Source: Anodontia alba (taxonomy: Eukaryota > Mollusca > Bivalvia > Lucinida > Lucinidae). Taken from it: a stretch of DNA of 64,000 nt. Numbering within the stretch: the stretch's first letter is position 1; every line of letters begins with the position of its first letter. Location of the stretch: positions 10,436,550 through 10,500,549 of the forward strand of contig OZ024821.1 of NCBI GenBank assembly GCA_964016985.1. The letters are read 5' to 3'. The notes below the pieces were generated by a model. That model had not been told where the DNA came from. It saw nothing but the letters and a program-made list of their open reading frames with translations, and did not search any database. This document shows positions 8,860 through 20,197 of this stretch, in pieces. Both the position numbers and the translations under genes were made by a program.

Positions 8860-11160
8860 TTTAATAAAAAAATTCTAATCTGTTTTGTAGTTTTTGAAAA
8901 ATGATCCTCAGATTTTTTTTCTTTCTCTCTCTCTTTTTTTTTTAATTTATTCATTTATTTATTTATTATTTTGAAAATATATAACTGAAAATAATATACA
9001 TGTAACAAGCACCCTGCAACAAATGACAAAAACAGTCTGATCAGAACCTACATTATGCCTGGCACCCTTCTTGCAGTTTTTAGACACATCAATCAACAGA
9101 AAGCCAAATTGACTTGTTCAAATTTAAGAACAAGTATGGTTAAGAGTTATAGTGTCCCAATTTTAACATTTTGCATGCTGGGTAAAAACTTCAGCAGATG
9201 ACATTTTGACATTTTCTTACTTTACCCAGAAAATAGGATCTGACACCCATGCAAATATTTCAAACTGTCGTCTAATTTTACCCAGAGTGCTGAGTGTTAA
9301 AGAACCCTATTTTTTTTTTTTTTTTTTTTTCGTTTGACTGACTTGGATATTTTTGCATTTCCTTCTGACATTAAGTCGACTTCATAAGATTTATAGTGGA
9401 TAAATTTTATTATGTAAAGAACTCAAATTCAAATTTGTAACTGTATCTGATATGACTTGTCAGTCACCTGTCAATCATCTGATAATACCTGTCATTCATC
9501 TTGAATATCACATTACCCAAAAACATCTGACCAATGAAATTGAACAGCTGAAAAGCTCTGCCTTCCATTTGTTAAAAAAAAAAAAGAAGAAATCTGCAAG
9601 TAAAGCCTGATTAGTATTCCAAATAAATAGTTTAAAATTATTTTTTTCAGTTTTGCAGCATTCACTGTAAAAAAAAAAAAAAAAAAAAAACAATAACAAA
9701 ACAACAAACAAACTAAAAAAAAACCAAAAAAAAAAAACCTTGGCATCAAGTGAGTCACTGGAAGAAACAAGGATTGAAAGAGGTAAAAAATATACAGTTA
9801 AATTAATTGTGACTAATTATAGACAACACAAACATTATTTGTGTGTGTGTGTGTGTGTTTATTTAACATACAAGTTAAATGAATTATTATAATACATAAA
9901 ATTAATAATATATTTGTTGGAAGAAACAATGACTGACAGAAAGAACAAAATTATTTACACAATAAGAGATAAAAACAATTCTGACAGGTGGACCCACTTT
10001 AATTATTATTTTTGCATGCCAACAAATACATTGATCAGTTAATGCCCAAACTCATTTACTAGTCAAAGTCGAATCAAATAATGAGTCAGTCTGTTCACTT
10101 CATGTACAAATATAATATTAAATTGACTTACTATCTATCCCTGATGACACGTACTTTTAAGGCAGTGGCTATTCGTACGGCCCTGTACGAATAGCCTATA
10201 TAGGCTAATCGTACAGCTATTTTAGTTTGGTACCAGGGAATGTATATTAAGTATATTTTGCGAATATTAAATGTGTATTGGGCATTATGGAACAAAATTA
10301 TATTATCTCATCTATTTATATAAAAGCATTTTCTTGGTATATAGAGGATATTTATTCTTTTGCTGTGAATACCATAAATATTGTCATCGAGTGAAAAGAA
10401 AACATCAGTATTTTCACGAGTGCGAAGCACGAGTGAAAATTTGAATGTTTTCATTACACGAGATGAAAATTTTTATGGTATTCACTGAAAAGAGTAAATT
10501 TTCTTTTTATTTTATTGTTCACACGTCAATGCGCGTTTCTGACGTCAGAGGTAACGTCACCAAACAAAACATGAACTTCATGGCGTTGACGCTCAGTGCT
10601 TAACGTGTACTGCTGGAGAGACAAAAAACAAAAAGTTTCGGCGAATCAAAATAGTTTTGATACCATAATGTTCCTTACATTCTCACTAAGAAAATGCATA
10701 CCAACACTTGATAGTTTAGTTCAGAAACAAAGAAGTTAGAGGTGTTAAAAATTCTGAAGTGGAGGTAACATCCACTTCTGAAACAGTGAAGAAAACCGAA
10801 GTCGTCCAAAGCGAAGAGTGAAAATATAAATCGTATCATTCACTATAGTGAAATGATACGATATCGATTCATTAGTGATTGATACCACTTTTATTTTCAT
10901 CTGATATACACTGATTTCACCGCTGACAATAAAATAAAAAATGTTATTTAATAAACATTCAAAATATGACCCAGCAGATGAGGTTATAGAACTTATCACA
11001 TATGCGACTGGTGAATGAATAATCCAGCCTGCGCATATGCACATTTTTAAAATTAATGAGTGAGAAATTCATACATTCTGTATATTCAGCCTGTTTATTG
11101 GAGCTGCTTAGGAACCCCAATGCACCCCTCTTGGTTACCCTCAAGTTAACAGCTGTCATG
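8860..11160. other. Repeat-derived non-coding stretch
   Basis: The stretch holds a hairpin-repeat remnant at 9160-9300 (TTTTGCATGCTGGGTAAAAA), poly-T at 9310-9330, poly-A at 9671-9690 and (GT)n at 9840-9857. It also has a small palindrome around TATTCGTACGGCCCTGTACGAATA (10167-10190) and a block with TTTCACGAGTGCGAAGCACG (10413-10432) and TCTGACGTCAGAGGTAACGT. No gene is apparent. Confidence 0.4.
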
Positions 11161-11177
11161 GGTTGAATAATGAACAC

Positions 11178-11191
11178 ACACACATGTGTGT

Positions 11192-11222
<31 letters not shown>
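11178..11222 (+). repeat. (CA)n microsatellite
   Basis: Interrupted CA repeat including ACACACACATGTGTGTACAT and then a pure CA run. Confidence 0.9.
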
Positions 11223-11948
11223 ACTGATTTCTGTGTCTTGGGTTACAATAAACAGACAAAATGGCAACAAATAAATGAAGAGAAAAATACAATCAGCAAT
11301 CTTTTTTCTTACAGTTTTATGTGCATTTAAAGATTTTTCTCCAATGTTTGTCTCCAAGAGGGACTATTTTTAACAAAAACATGCAAATTTGGTCTAGCTG
11401 TCAAGATTTCCATTTTTTTACAAAATAATATTTAAAAATGACAGTGAAGTGTAGTATCAAAATCACACTAGGATGCATAGGTAAATTATATAAATATTAA
11501 CTGTTTGCACAGAAAAATTTGTTGTGTTCAAAGTGGCTCAAGCATTCCTATGCAAGTTTATCTTTTTGAAATTTAAACTGAAATGTACTCTAATACATGA
11601 TGTAATTTTCCTGAATTTTTGGACAGACAGGTCTGGGTAAACAGTCCAGACCAAGATCAGCTTGATCTGCGTCTACACTCTTTGTCACTCCATCTGCATC
11701 AGAGTGGACCTCTTGCTCTAAGCTAAGCCCATCATATTCAAATTTAAGGATGAGTTCAAGGAATTTTTCTGGTGTGCAAAATTTTGGGATTTTTATAGGT
11801 AATGTATGCAAAGCAAAAAAATTGGCCCTATACTGAACTTTTACAAAAGTACAGCTTTAGTTTCATGTCACTTCAGTAAATGGTATAATTCAATAAAACA
11901 GGAATAATTGATTGAAAAATATTTTAATACAATTTACAAGTCACAGTT

Positions 11949-11979
<31 letters not shown>

Positions 11980-12620
11980 CTCGGGTGGGCAATTGTCCGC
12001 TGTTAGGTTAAAGACATAATTTGGATTGCATAACACCATACTGATCATAAGCAGATAAAGATAAGAAATCCTTGGTGACTTTGACCACCCTTATAGGTAG
12101 GGGCCTGATAAGGGGAAATTGTTGATATCAGCAAAGTTTATGATTAAGACAGAGAAACAGATAAGGTGGGTAATTTGGTGATAATTTGTTTTTTTTTCTT
12201 CTTTTTATTCAATAAAATATAGCTGGTTGTTTTCATTAGAATAACTTCTCCAAGTGAGTTCTAATGAATACCCACAGCATGTTTTATGGAGAAATACAGA
12301 TACCTATGCCTTTACATGCTAGTTTATCATCAAATGCCCTTTTATCTGGTTCTTATCTGCATAAATTTCCATAAATTTCCAGTATAACTAACTAGCTTCG
12401 TCAAACTGAAAGATAATCATTGAAAAGGGTTTAATAAATAAATCCATTGTTCAGGAAAAGCATAATTTTGGAGCACTTTTTTTTCTTTGCACAGATATGC
12501 GAAAATTATCGTTTACCATACCACACTATGGGCAGTTTCAGTAGACAACAAATTAATATTCACATTTTTGTTTTATACCATATAATTATATGTACAGGTA
12601 TATAGAAAATACGATTATCA
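11223..12620. other. Repeat-rich stretch without a gene
   Basis: A degenerate core-palindrome fragment lies at ~11620-11680 (AACAGTCCAGACCAAGATCA). A ~28-bp poly-A run is at 11953-11980. A hairpin remnant lies at 12225-12290 (TTTCATTAGAATAACTTCTC ... GAGTTCTAATGAATACCCAC). Nothing coding is supported. Confidence 0.4.
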
Positions 12621-12622
12621 TT

Positions 12623-12843
12623 TACGGTAAATGTCCTAAAATTTCAAACACCAAAGTGTCTGACAAAATGACATATGCAAACAGTGCAGACCCAGATCAG
12701 GCAGCTCCTTCAGGAGCAGTCTGATCAGGATCTACAATGTTTGCTATTCCACTAAGCATTTTAAGCAACAGGTGCATAAAAAGCAAAATTTAGGCCAAAA
12801 CAGAACAGAATAAAGTGATCGAAATTTTAGGATATTTACCATA
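12623..12843. mobile_element. Core-palindrome MITE, TAAATGTCCTAA terminal type
   Basis: The left end TTACGGTAAATGTCCTAAAA pairs with the right end TTTTAGGATATTTACCATAT. The central palindrome at 12677-12744 begins GCAAACAGTGCAGACCCAGA and ends with TCTACAATGTTTGC. A cleaner copy with the same ends lies at 39361-39594. Confidence 0.75.
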
Positions 12844-12929
12844 TTTTGAAAAGTAAATCATCATTGCTAATGATTATGTCTCTGAATATCTGCATAACTG
12901 CTATACTATAAAAAGCATAAACATTGGGA

Positions 12930-13085
12930 CAAAAGTGCATCAGCAAACTGTGTACACCCAGATCAGGGGAACATGTCTGTTCAGGGTCTACATAATATGC
13001 CATTCTGTCGCAACTATTTGAGCATATTACTAGCTAGGTTGTGAAATCAGCTAGTTCAAATTTTAGGATAATTATTGCATATGCT
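12930..13085. repeat. Degenerate core-palindrome element
   Basis: Contains CAGCAAACTGTGTACACCCA and CAGGGTCTACATAATATGCC. It is a decayed relative of the core palindrome, and the ends are not clear. Confidence 0.5.
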
Positions 13086-13243
13086 CAAAATGCCCCAAGT
13101 GTTATGTTCCTAATGGTATTATTATGATGTGTGGGTACACCACTGGTCACCATTGTCAAAGGAAAAATAATTAGAAAAACCTAGTATAACAGAGAAACAT
13201 TTGGAGATAGATCGTTAAACTAGGTTTTCTCTGTTAAACCAGG

Positions 13244-13248
<5 letters not shown>

Positions 13249-13288
<40 letters not shown>
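13249..13288 (+). repeat. (CT)n microsatellite
   Basis: About 20 CT units, flanked by AGGTTTTCTCTGTTAAACCA. Confidence 0.95.
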
Positions 13289-13291
<3 letters not shown>

Positions 13292-13802
13292 ATCACATTA
13301 TCAAGTCCATGTAATAAAGAGTTTCCAACAGTTTGTAGGAGTAGTTTTCTTTTTCTGCTAATAAACAGAGATTGTGGGTAATAAATACATAGGGTTCTAA
13401 CAAGCAAGCAAACAATCATTACTTTGTCTAACAAGCACACACAATCTATCGGTATGTTTGGAAGAGAAATAAAATGTCACAAATAATCACTGCATAAATG
13501 CCATCCCTAGCATATTATTATATTGTTAATTTATGCTATCCTAATGAAACCAGGTTTTTTTTTTATAAACAATTTTTCTCTTTATATTGTAAGTCCAAGT
13601 TTTGCATCCAGTAAATCTGGGTTTTCTCAGGTTAATATGAGTATAACAAGAGTAAAAAACAGTTTTTCACTGGGAAACCGAGTTCTTCTGCAAGACTACA
13701 GATTTTTTCTTTAATTGTTGAGATATATCAAGTATGAAAACTCAGTGAAGTACCGGATTTTCCCAACAACTTTGGATATCTAAATGTCAGAAAACATGCC
13801 TG

Positions 13803-13870
13803 AGCAAACAGTGTAGACCCAGATCAGACTGCTATTAAGGTGCATTCTGATGAGGGTCTGCACTGTTTGC
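13803..13870. repeat. Core palindrome copy
   Basis: GCAAACAGTGTAGACCCAGA is followed after a short loop by GAGGGTCTGCACTGTTTGC. It belongs to the family described at 39361-39594, but the terminal repeats of this copy are not clear. Confidence 0.7.
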
Positions 13871-14003
13871 CATGTATAATTCTGGGTTAGACCCAAATGT
13901 CCTTTATTAACAATCTATGAATGCTCTTTAAAATGTATCTGAATATTTATGGCAGATGACAGTAAAACTCCATTCACTTCTTATTTTCACTCCCTATTTT
14001 CTC

Positions 14004-14006
<3 letters not shown>

Positions 14007-14038
<32 letters not shown>

Positions 14039-14210
14039 CTGTTTGCAATAAGTATTCACCTTTTTGACTTTATCATTTTCAAAAAAAAAACAACAACAAA
14101 AAACCATCAACAATGAAGAAGAAGGAAAAAACATCCAAAAAAAAACCCCCAAAAAACAAACAAAAAAACGTTAAAATGAAGAAAAGAAAAAAAAAACAAA
14201 AAAAAAAAAA
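14007..14210. repeat. Poly-T and A-rich simple sequence
   Basis: A ~32-bp T run is followed by interrupted A-rich sequence (AAAAACAACAACAAAAAACC) that merges with the right inverted arm. Confidence 0.8.
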
Positions 14211-14454
14211 CACTGTACAGTCATATTTGCATTCTTTTATCAGAAGATAGAATAGTTTTGAAAATAATACTTTCCAAAGTTGAAAAAATGATAAAAGTGA
14301 TGCATATTCCTACATGCTTAAATTAATTAAATCTGTCTACAAAACATTTTCCAACAGGTAAAAAAATCCAAGGTACACCCCTATTTTTCCAACTTGGAAT
14401 TAGTTGGATTTTCCAATATCCAATATTCCAACTGATTTTTTCCAAGGATTACAC
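14175..14454 (-). repeat. Inner inverted arm, right
   Basis: This is the reverse complement of 7831-8098: CTGTACAGTCATATTTGCAT at the inner end and CTGATTTTTTCCAAGGATTA at the outer end. Confidence 0.85.
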
Positions 14455-15092
14455 CAACCCAAAAAAGCTTGCTTACGCCCAGTGACAAACACCTTACACA
14501 CAATACACAAAGAAGACATGGCGGTTATAAAATGCAAGTAACTATGACGATTCCAAATTGGGATCTGATACTGAATCCATTTACTCGGGCATTTTATACA
14601 GACTATGTCAGCAAATTAAAGAAAGTTTTTCAACAAAAGATTGTTTTTGTGCGCTTTTGATTTAAGTTATTTTTAGGGACTAATTAAAGGATTTACCAAC
14701 TTAATTAGGTATGTAAGCAAATTGTAAGAAAACAAACGTCTTTAATTATAACACATCAATAGTAAGTTGTTTTCCACCAAATTAATTGTTCTAATCAGTA
14801 CTTTCACACTTACGGATTTGTTTGCACAACCGCTAAAACATTAAACATCTGAATTTTAATTGGTTGGTTAAGCACAGGATTGGAAGACCTTTGACATGCC
14901 ATTAATGATTCACGGCTGGAAACTTCTAAGGTTACTGAAAAATTCAAGTATGTATTAACAGACAGACAGATAGACATACAGATACACTCACCTTCTAGCC
15001 TAACCACCCTTTTCCCCATACCTGGGCCCCCATACAGGCCGAGTTGACCTGGCCAAGTTGACCCAGGCCGACTTGACTCGGGGGCCGACGAC

Positions 15093-15730
15093 CCGGATTC
15101 TCAACACTTCTAAAGATAAAACAGGGTTTAAATATAGACACCAAAAGAGAAAAATAAAATTAAATAGGTTACACAGAAAAATGACCATTTATATATGGAC
15201 ACTTCTCTGTATAATCTATATATTTTGATTGGATATAACATATTAGTCAACTAACATAGTTTACAGTAACATAGTTTACAGTTTGGGTACAGTCTGCCTA
15301 AAAAACCCCCCCAAAAAACACCGCTACAAAAGAGGTTGCGAAGTATTGGTATAGTAACTACATTTAATGTGACTCATGGATAGCAAATAACTCGAATATA
15401 AAATTAGCGAGCTCAGTTATAATAATATCATCTGTATTGCATAACAACCAGTTGAATTTTAACTTATCCTCTAGTACATGAAACTTTTGACAATGCTTTA
15501 AAACTACTGAGAAGAAAAGGCAGCGATTAACTTCATATTAGGACATTGAATTAAAAAAAAAATGAAACTCATCCTCAGTATCTGTCAAACATTGGTCACA
15601 AACTCTATTATCTACAGGGATAGGCGGTTTTGAAAATCTCCCTTGTTCAATTTTAACCGATGAGCACTTATTCTAAATTTAGTTAACAATTTTCTTTCAT
15701 CAAAAATATCTTTTTAATTACATTTAGATA
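15093..15730. other. Intergenic stretch without a recognised gene
   Basis: AT-rich sequence with a small direct duplication of ACATAGTTTACAGT near 15256-15282. No feature is supported. Confidence 0.35.
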
Positions 15731-15735
15731 ATGTT

Positions 15736-16046
15736 CAAATAAAGAAACCTCGGAGTAAGGTGTATTCATATCAGAAAGGTGACTTTGAAACTATGAGAAA
15801 GGATGCGTTAAGATTTGCAAATGAGAAGTATTTCAATGGCCACTCGGATGCTAGATCAGTACAGGAGAACTTAAATTTGATAACTTCATTCATTCATGAT
15901 TCAGCTGATAAGCATATCCCCTAAAAATTTGTCCCTACCATTCCTTGGATCACTCCAGAGATAAGAAGAAAGATCCGCAGAAAGAATAAAATTCATGCTA
16001 AGGCAAAGAAGACAGGTAATGGTAAACTTGGGACTAAATTTGAATC
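15736..16046 (+). pseudogene. LINE fragment A, 5' part (endonuclease-RT linker)
   Basis: The plus frame reads KKPRSKVYSYQKGDFETMRK, then HIP, a stop at about 15922, and FVPTIPWITPEIRRKIRRKN followed by KIHAKAKKTGNGKLGTKFE. The PWITPEIRRKIR(R)K...KAKKTG pattern is typical of the region between endonuclease and reverse transcriptase in CR1/jockey-like LINEs. The frame breaks off at about 16046, where a minus-strand LINE begins. The matching 3' piece resumes at about 18124. Confidence 0.75.
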
Positions 16047-18122
16047 TCACACCAGATCTCCAGGTATGTCTATCATGAGGGTTGATGACTGAGAGCTTCC
16101 ACTCTCTGCAATACCTCTCTGTCAGCTGTTTCCATGTCATCTTGGGCCTCCCAGGCCCACGCTTTCCATCAACCTGTCAAAGGCTGACTTGACTGCACCA
16201 TTGGAGTGTTCCACATGTCCATACCATCGGAGTCTTCTCTCCTTCAGAATGAGGTCCAGATCCTCAATGCCAAGCTGCACAAGTAGCTCATTGGACCTGG
16301 TGGTGACAATGTCTTGCAGTCTCACATTGCAGATCTGTCTGATCATTGCCCTGTCGTTTCGCTGCAGATGCTGGAGGTTTTGGCTTTGTCAATGGCCAAG
16401 TCTCGCTGGCATAGAGCATTGCACTCCGCACACAAGAGCTGTACACACGGCCATGTGTTTTGAAAGAGAGGTGGCGTGCAGAGAGAACGCACTGCAGATC
16501 CTTGAACTTCTTCCAGGCGGTTTTCACATGTGTTGTGGTTGAAAGTTCACAGCCACCTACTGCTGAGAGCATGTCTCTAAGTAGCAAAATGAAGAAATGG
16601 AAGCTACCACCTCAAGCTTGTCAGGTCCGACCTGGACTTCCTTCTGTGGTCTGCCATCCAGGGGCATATAGTTCCCTGGCACCGTGTACATCTGTAGTCA
16701 GTTATTTCAAGCACTTGAGCCCACTGCATTTCTTGTGCACCCAGTGCTTGCAGCCATTGCAGAAGATGCTGTTGCTGCCCACTCCAGTGCGACAGATGGC
16801 GTAAGGAAATTCGCCTGAACTCTGCAGGAGGTGCAGTTCCGTACCGCAGATCATGATCTTTGTCTTTCCTGCATTTACTCTCAGTCCTTTCTTCTCCATT
16901 GCTTCTTTCCAAGTCAAGAGCCTCCTGAGACAATCCTCAAGTGATTCAGTGATGATAACAAGGTCATCAGCATAGAGGTCTTCCCAGGGGACCCCAGATC
17001 GGAACTCTCGTGATAAGACTTCAAGCACAATGATGAAGAGCAGTGGGCTGAGTACTGATCCTTGGTGAACACCAACCTTCACTTCAAACTCTTCACTGTA
17101 CCCCCCACCAACACGGACATGGCACCGCGCATTTGCATATATCCCCTGCACCAGTCGCACAATCCACTCCTCCACACCAAGTTTTCTCAGCGCCCACCTT
17201 TGAGGTACTCAATCAAATGCCTTCTCCAGGTCTACGAAAGCCATGTAGAGTCTCTTGTCGGCAGCTAGATACTTCTCTTGTAGCTGCCTGACAACAAAGA
17301 TTGCATCTGTAGTGCCTCTGCCTGGGACGAAGCCAAACTTGGAATCGTCGATTGACATCAACTGTCTGATGAGGCCCTCCATTATCCTCTCCAGGATTTT
17401 CATAACCTGCTCTGTCAGCTTGAGACCGGGGTAGTTACCCCTTTCAAATGCCTCCCCCTTTCCCTTGTAGAGGCAGACAATGAAACTCTGCTCCCAGTTA
17501 GAGGGTACCTTGCCATCACGAATGATTGCAGCTGTGAGGTCACGCCCACGTCACCGGCTGCTTGTATCATCTCCACCACTATGCCTGATGGGCCCGGTGC
17601 TTTGCCAGCCTTCATCTGTGAGATAGCCTTCTTAACCATATCAGTGGTGATTGGCATGGGCGGGCCTTGCACTGGTGGTTGATAAAACAGGTGGTCTGGG
17701 TCCCAGTCAAACTCAACGTTGAGAAGCCTTTGGTAGTGCTCTAGCCAAGCCTTCTGCTTTGAGTCTTCGCTCATTGACATCTCTCCTGAATCATTCTTCA
17801 TAGGTTTGTCACCAACAACATCAGTGTTCTCTCTTCTAAACTGGTTAGCAAGGCGGTAAACTTCTGAAGACTTGGGGTCAGTGCGAAAGAATGTGCACAA
17901 TACTGGTTAACCGCTTAGAGGACTAGGCCTGCCCAGTAAACGTGTGGTTTGGTAAACTGACCGCGCTCGACATGACCCTATTGGGTTGACTGGGCCGTAA
18001 AACCTCAACACAAACAAACAAACTTGGGGTCAGTATTCTCATAGACCTTCTTGTTGGCTTCTTGACGAGCATGGTGCATTGCTTGTCTGGCATTTCATTT
18101 GGCTGCATTGTATGATGCCCTA
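16046..18122 (-). pseudogene. LINE fragment B (reverse transcriptase), inserted in LINE A
   Basis: Read on the minus strand this gives successive pieces of one reverse transcriptase. They are an N-terminal linker (MHHARQEANKKVYENTDPKS at ~18090-18030), KKAISQMKAGKAPGPSGIVV, SKFGFVPGRGTTDAIFVVRQ, YMAFVDLEKAFD, VGVHQGSVLSPLLFIIVLEV and the catalytic DLYADDLVII. A cysteine/histidine cluster follows (CRTGVGSNSIFCNGCKHWVH). The C-terminal part has RHLSFKTHGRVYSSCVRSAM, RRLRWYGHVEHSNGAVKSAF and DRHTWRSGVRF. Several frameshifts and stops separate the pieces, so it is dead. It sits antisense between the two halves of LINE A, which makes it the younger insertion. Confidence 0.88.
17883..18022 (+). mobile_element. 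5'-truncated SINE inside LINE B
   Basis: A direct repeat CTTGGGGTCAGT at 17871-17882 and 18023-18034 is the target-site duplication. The insert begins GCGAAAGAATGTGCACAATA and ends CGTAAAACCTCAACACAAAC with an (ACAA)n tail. The same 3' half occurs at 59820-59962 (+) and 56531-56680 (-). The LINE B frame resumes cleanly after it. Confidence 0.9.
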
Positions 18123-18123
18123 G

Positions 18124-18420
18124 TGCCTGGGAGTCTCTCAAGAAAAGAAGGAGAGACAGTAGACTGATTCTTTTGTACAAAGGTCTAAAGGGTGCTGCCT
18201 GCATTCCAACAGATGATGTTATCCCCCAGTTAGGCACAGTAGAAATCATCACTCACTGACTTTTCAGACCCCCGCTACAAGAACTGACATTTACAAGGGC
18301 TCATTCTTCCCTCAAACAATCAGAGATTGGAATGCCCTTCCAGATTCGATCATTACCTCTGCTGAAGGAGCAGAGGATGGTGTGACTAGGTTTACCTCTC
18401 TGGTGAGAGCTAGGGACTAA
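18124..18420 (+). pseudogene. LINE fragment A, 3' end
   Basis: The plus frames read WESLKKRRRDSRLILLYKGL and then, after a frameshift, RTDIYKGSFFPQTIRDWNAL and VTRFTSLVRARD before TAA at 18418-18420. This is the conserved C terminus of CR1/jockey-type LINEs (FFP.TI.DWN.LP). With 15736-16046 it forms one element missing its RT core. Confidence 0.78.
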
Positions 18421-18727
18421 CTTTCCATATCATAGGTCCTGGTGAATAAATATCATTAGTCGTATCACTAGTAAACATTCTGATTCTGATGAGGAAAGAT
18501 GTTTTTGCTTGGAATGTAGCCTGGAAACCCATAACTCCATTGACCTAAGGTTGAGCAGTCTGCTTTTAATCTTTTGTTGCCAGAATAATTTTCTGTATAT
18601 ATATTTTTAAACATTTGACTAAATGCCTATGAGAATCTCAAAATTAAAGAAAATTTAAATCACATTTTTAATTTCTACAACCTCCTAAAAATGAAGGGGA
18701 TGTTTAGGGCATATTCTCATAACTCCG

Positions 18728-20189
18728 CAAGGTTGGCAAAAAGCTGGTCAATATGAGTATTGACCGGGCCGGTGGTTAAAACCGGTTTTAACCGGTCATT
18801 ACTGGTCGATTTGTGGTCAGTTGGGTCGATAAAATCACTGGCGTATATGCCTCTGTCCTGCTGATAAATTGGTCTTTAAAGCATCCCCCCCTGCATCATG
18901 TACATGAGGCTAGACTATATTTTCATTAGTGAACAAGACAAAATAGTTTTTATTAATACATGTAACTAATTATTGAGGTCCTTTTTTTGTTTTATTTGAT
19001 CATAAGTCAAAAGACATTATTGCTGGTTAACTGAAGAGGTTGATTGGATTGACTCACTGAACTATAGACAGGTATTTCTTTTCAACCAAACAATCTTTAT
19101 TATTATATTATCCTTTAAAGGTTAGATTAATTGTTCATATTTTGATTTAAAGGAATATGAATAAGCTGAACTATTATGGACTTTAAAGGATTTATGAAAG
19201 GTCCTATTTTGTTTGACAGAAAAAAATGTAGTACCATATTGTACCACACAAGGTTACATCAAAAAGCAGCTAAAATATAATTTTGATGTTATTGCAGAAC
19301 TTGTCACAAATTGTCAATGTGTGAAATACACCTGTCATTAATCTTTAGGCCTATGATTATTAGTAGTACATCTGTAAAAGGCTGTAATTAATTAACCAAA
19401 CCATGTTTGAAGATTTACTAATGTCTTTGAAGTATATTTATATCTGCAACACCTGTAAATTGCTGTCAAAACAGATTAAAAGGTGTAAAAGCTGCCCCAT
19501 GCCACTGCAGTGGATGTGACATAGATCTAATTGCCAAAGTGATCAATCACATGTCCCTAATAGGGGTATTATAGACTGACACAAGGCTTTAATCCTAATG
19601 TGTGAAAGTTTGAGTTATCTGCAATCTAGATAGTATCTTATCATCAAGCTATTACTGAAGGTGTCAAAAATGAAACCTACAGACCCAGTGTGGAACTTCT
19701 TCACTATTTTGGAAGATAACAAAAAAAACAGTGCAAGGTGCAAAGACTGTAATATTAAATTAGTGCTAGGGTCTTAAGACTGAAGACTCGTAGACAAAAA
19801 TGCCTAGGGCTAAAAAAAAACAGAAAGTATTGCTAAGCAACCATTTAAAGAAATAACATCTGAATCTGAAACTCTATCAAATGATCAGCCTCTAGCAAAG
19901 AGACCAAAACTTCAAAAGACTAGTTTAAGTAGCTTTGCTGTTTCAATAGAATGTAGTATGTGGAAGCAGTTAGATGAACAAATTGCTAGACTGTTCTATG
20001 CCTGTAATCTGCCATAATCAATCAACCAATTGACCACCATAATCCCCAACTGACCACTAAAAATATTCAATCGACCACACAATATTTCAATCGACCAGTA
20101 TTGACCACTATGGGAGTATTGACCGGGGCGGTTTTAACTGGTTAAAACCGCTGGTTAAAACCGCCCCTGGTTTTGACTGCCCAACCTTG
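18728..20189. mobile_element. hAT-type element with perfect 8-bp target duplication
   Basis: TAACTCCG at 18720-18727 is repeated exactly at 20190-20197. The ends CAAGGTTGG... and ...CCAACCTTG are inverted repeats. Subterminal tracts repeat GGTTAAAACCGG, TATTGACC and TCGACCA motifs on both sides. The interior keeps a decayed N-terminal transposase piece but lacks the catalytic core. The 8-bp duplication, BED-like finger and SCNLPF-type motif together identify hAT. Confidence 0.92.
19670..20016 (+). pseudogene. hAT transposase N-terminal remnant (BED finger)
   Basis: From ATG 19670 the frame reads MKPTDPVWNFFTILEDNKKN followed by SARCKDCNIKLVL, the tryptophan and first cysteine pair of a BED zinc finger. 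After stops it continues as KRPKLQKTSLSSFAVSIECS and DEQIARLFYACNLP, matching the region just before the hAT catalytic domain. The histidine half of the finger and everything downstream are lost; the frame runs straight into the right subterminal repeats. Confidence 0.8.
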
Positions 20190-20197
20190 TAACTCCG

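Larger units (their letters stand above)
7430..15092. mobile_element. Large (~7.7 kb) inverted-repeat-bounded structure
   Basis: The left edge (7430-7503) is a cluster of GTCAACTCGGCCTG and CAACTCGGCCCCCGAG units. The right edge (about 15036-15092) carries the same units in inverse orientation, including CTCGGGGGCC. Further in, 7831-8098 and ~14175-14454 form a long inverted pair. No transposase-like frame is visible inside; the interior holds MITEs, (CT)n and poly-A/T tracts. It may be a large non-autonomous TIR or foldback element, or independent insertions in opposite orientation. No target duplication was resolved. Confidence 0.5.

Noticed and set aside
9508..9770. Phenylalanine-rich minus ORFs that could suggest a membrane protein
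   Set aside because: They are poly-A runs read on the other strand.
16189..16804. Plus-strand ORFs of 114-117 codons
   Set aside because: Antisense to the minus-strand LINE reverse transcriptase.
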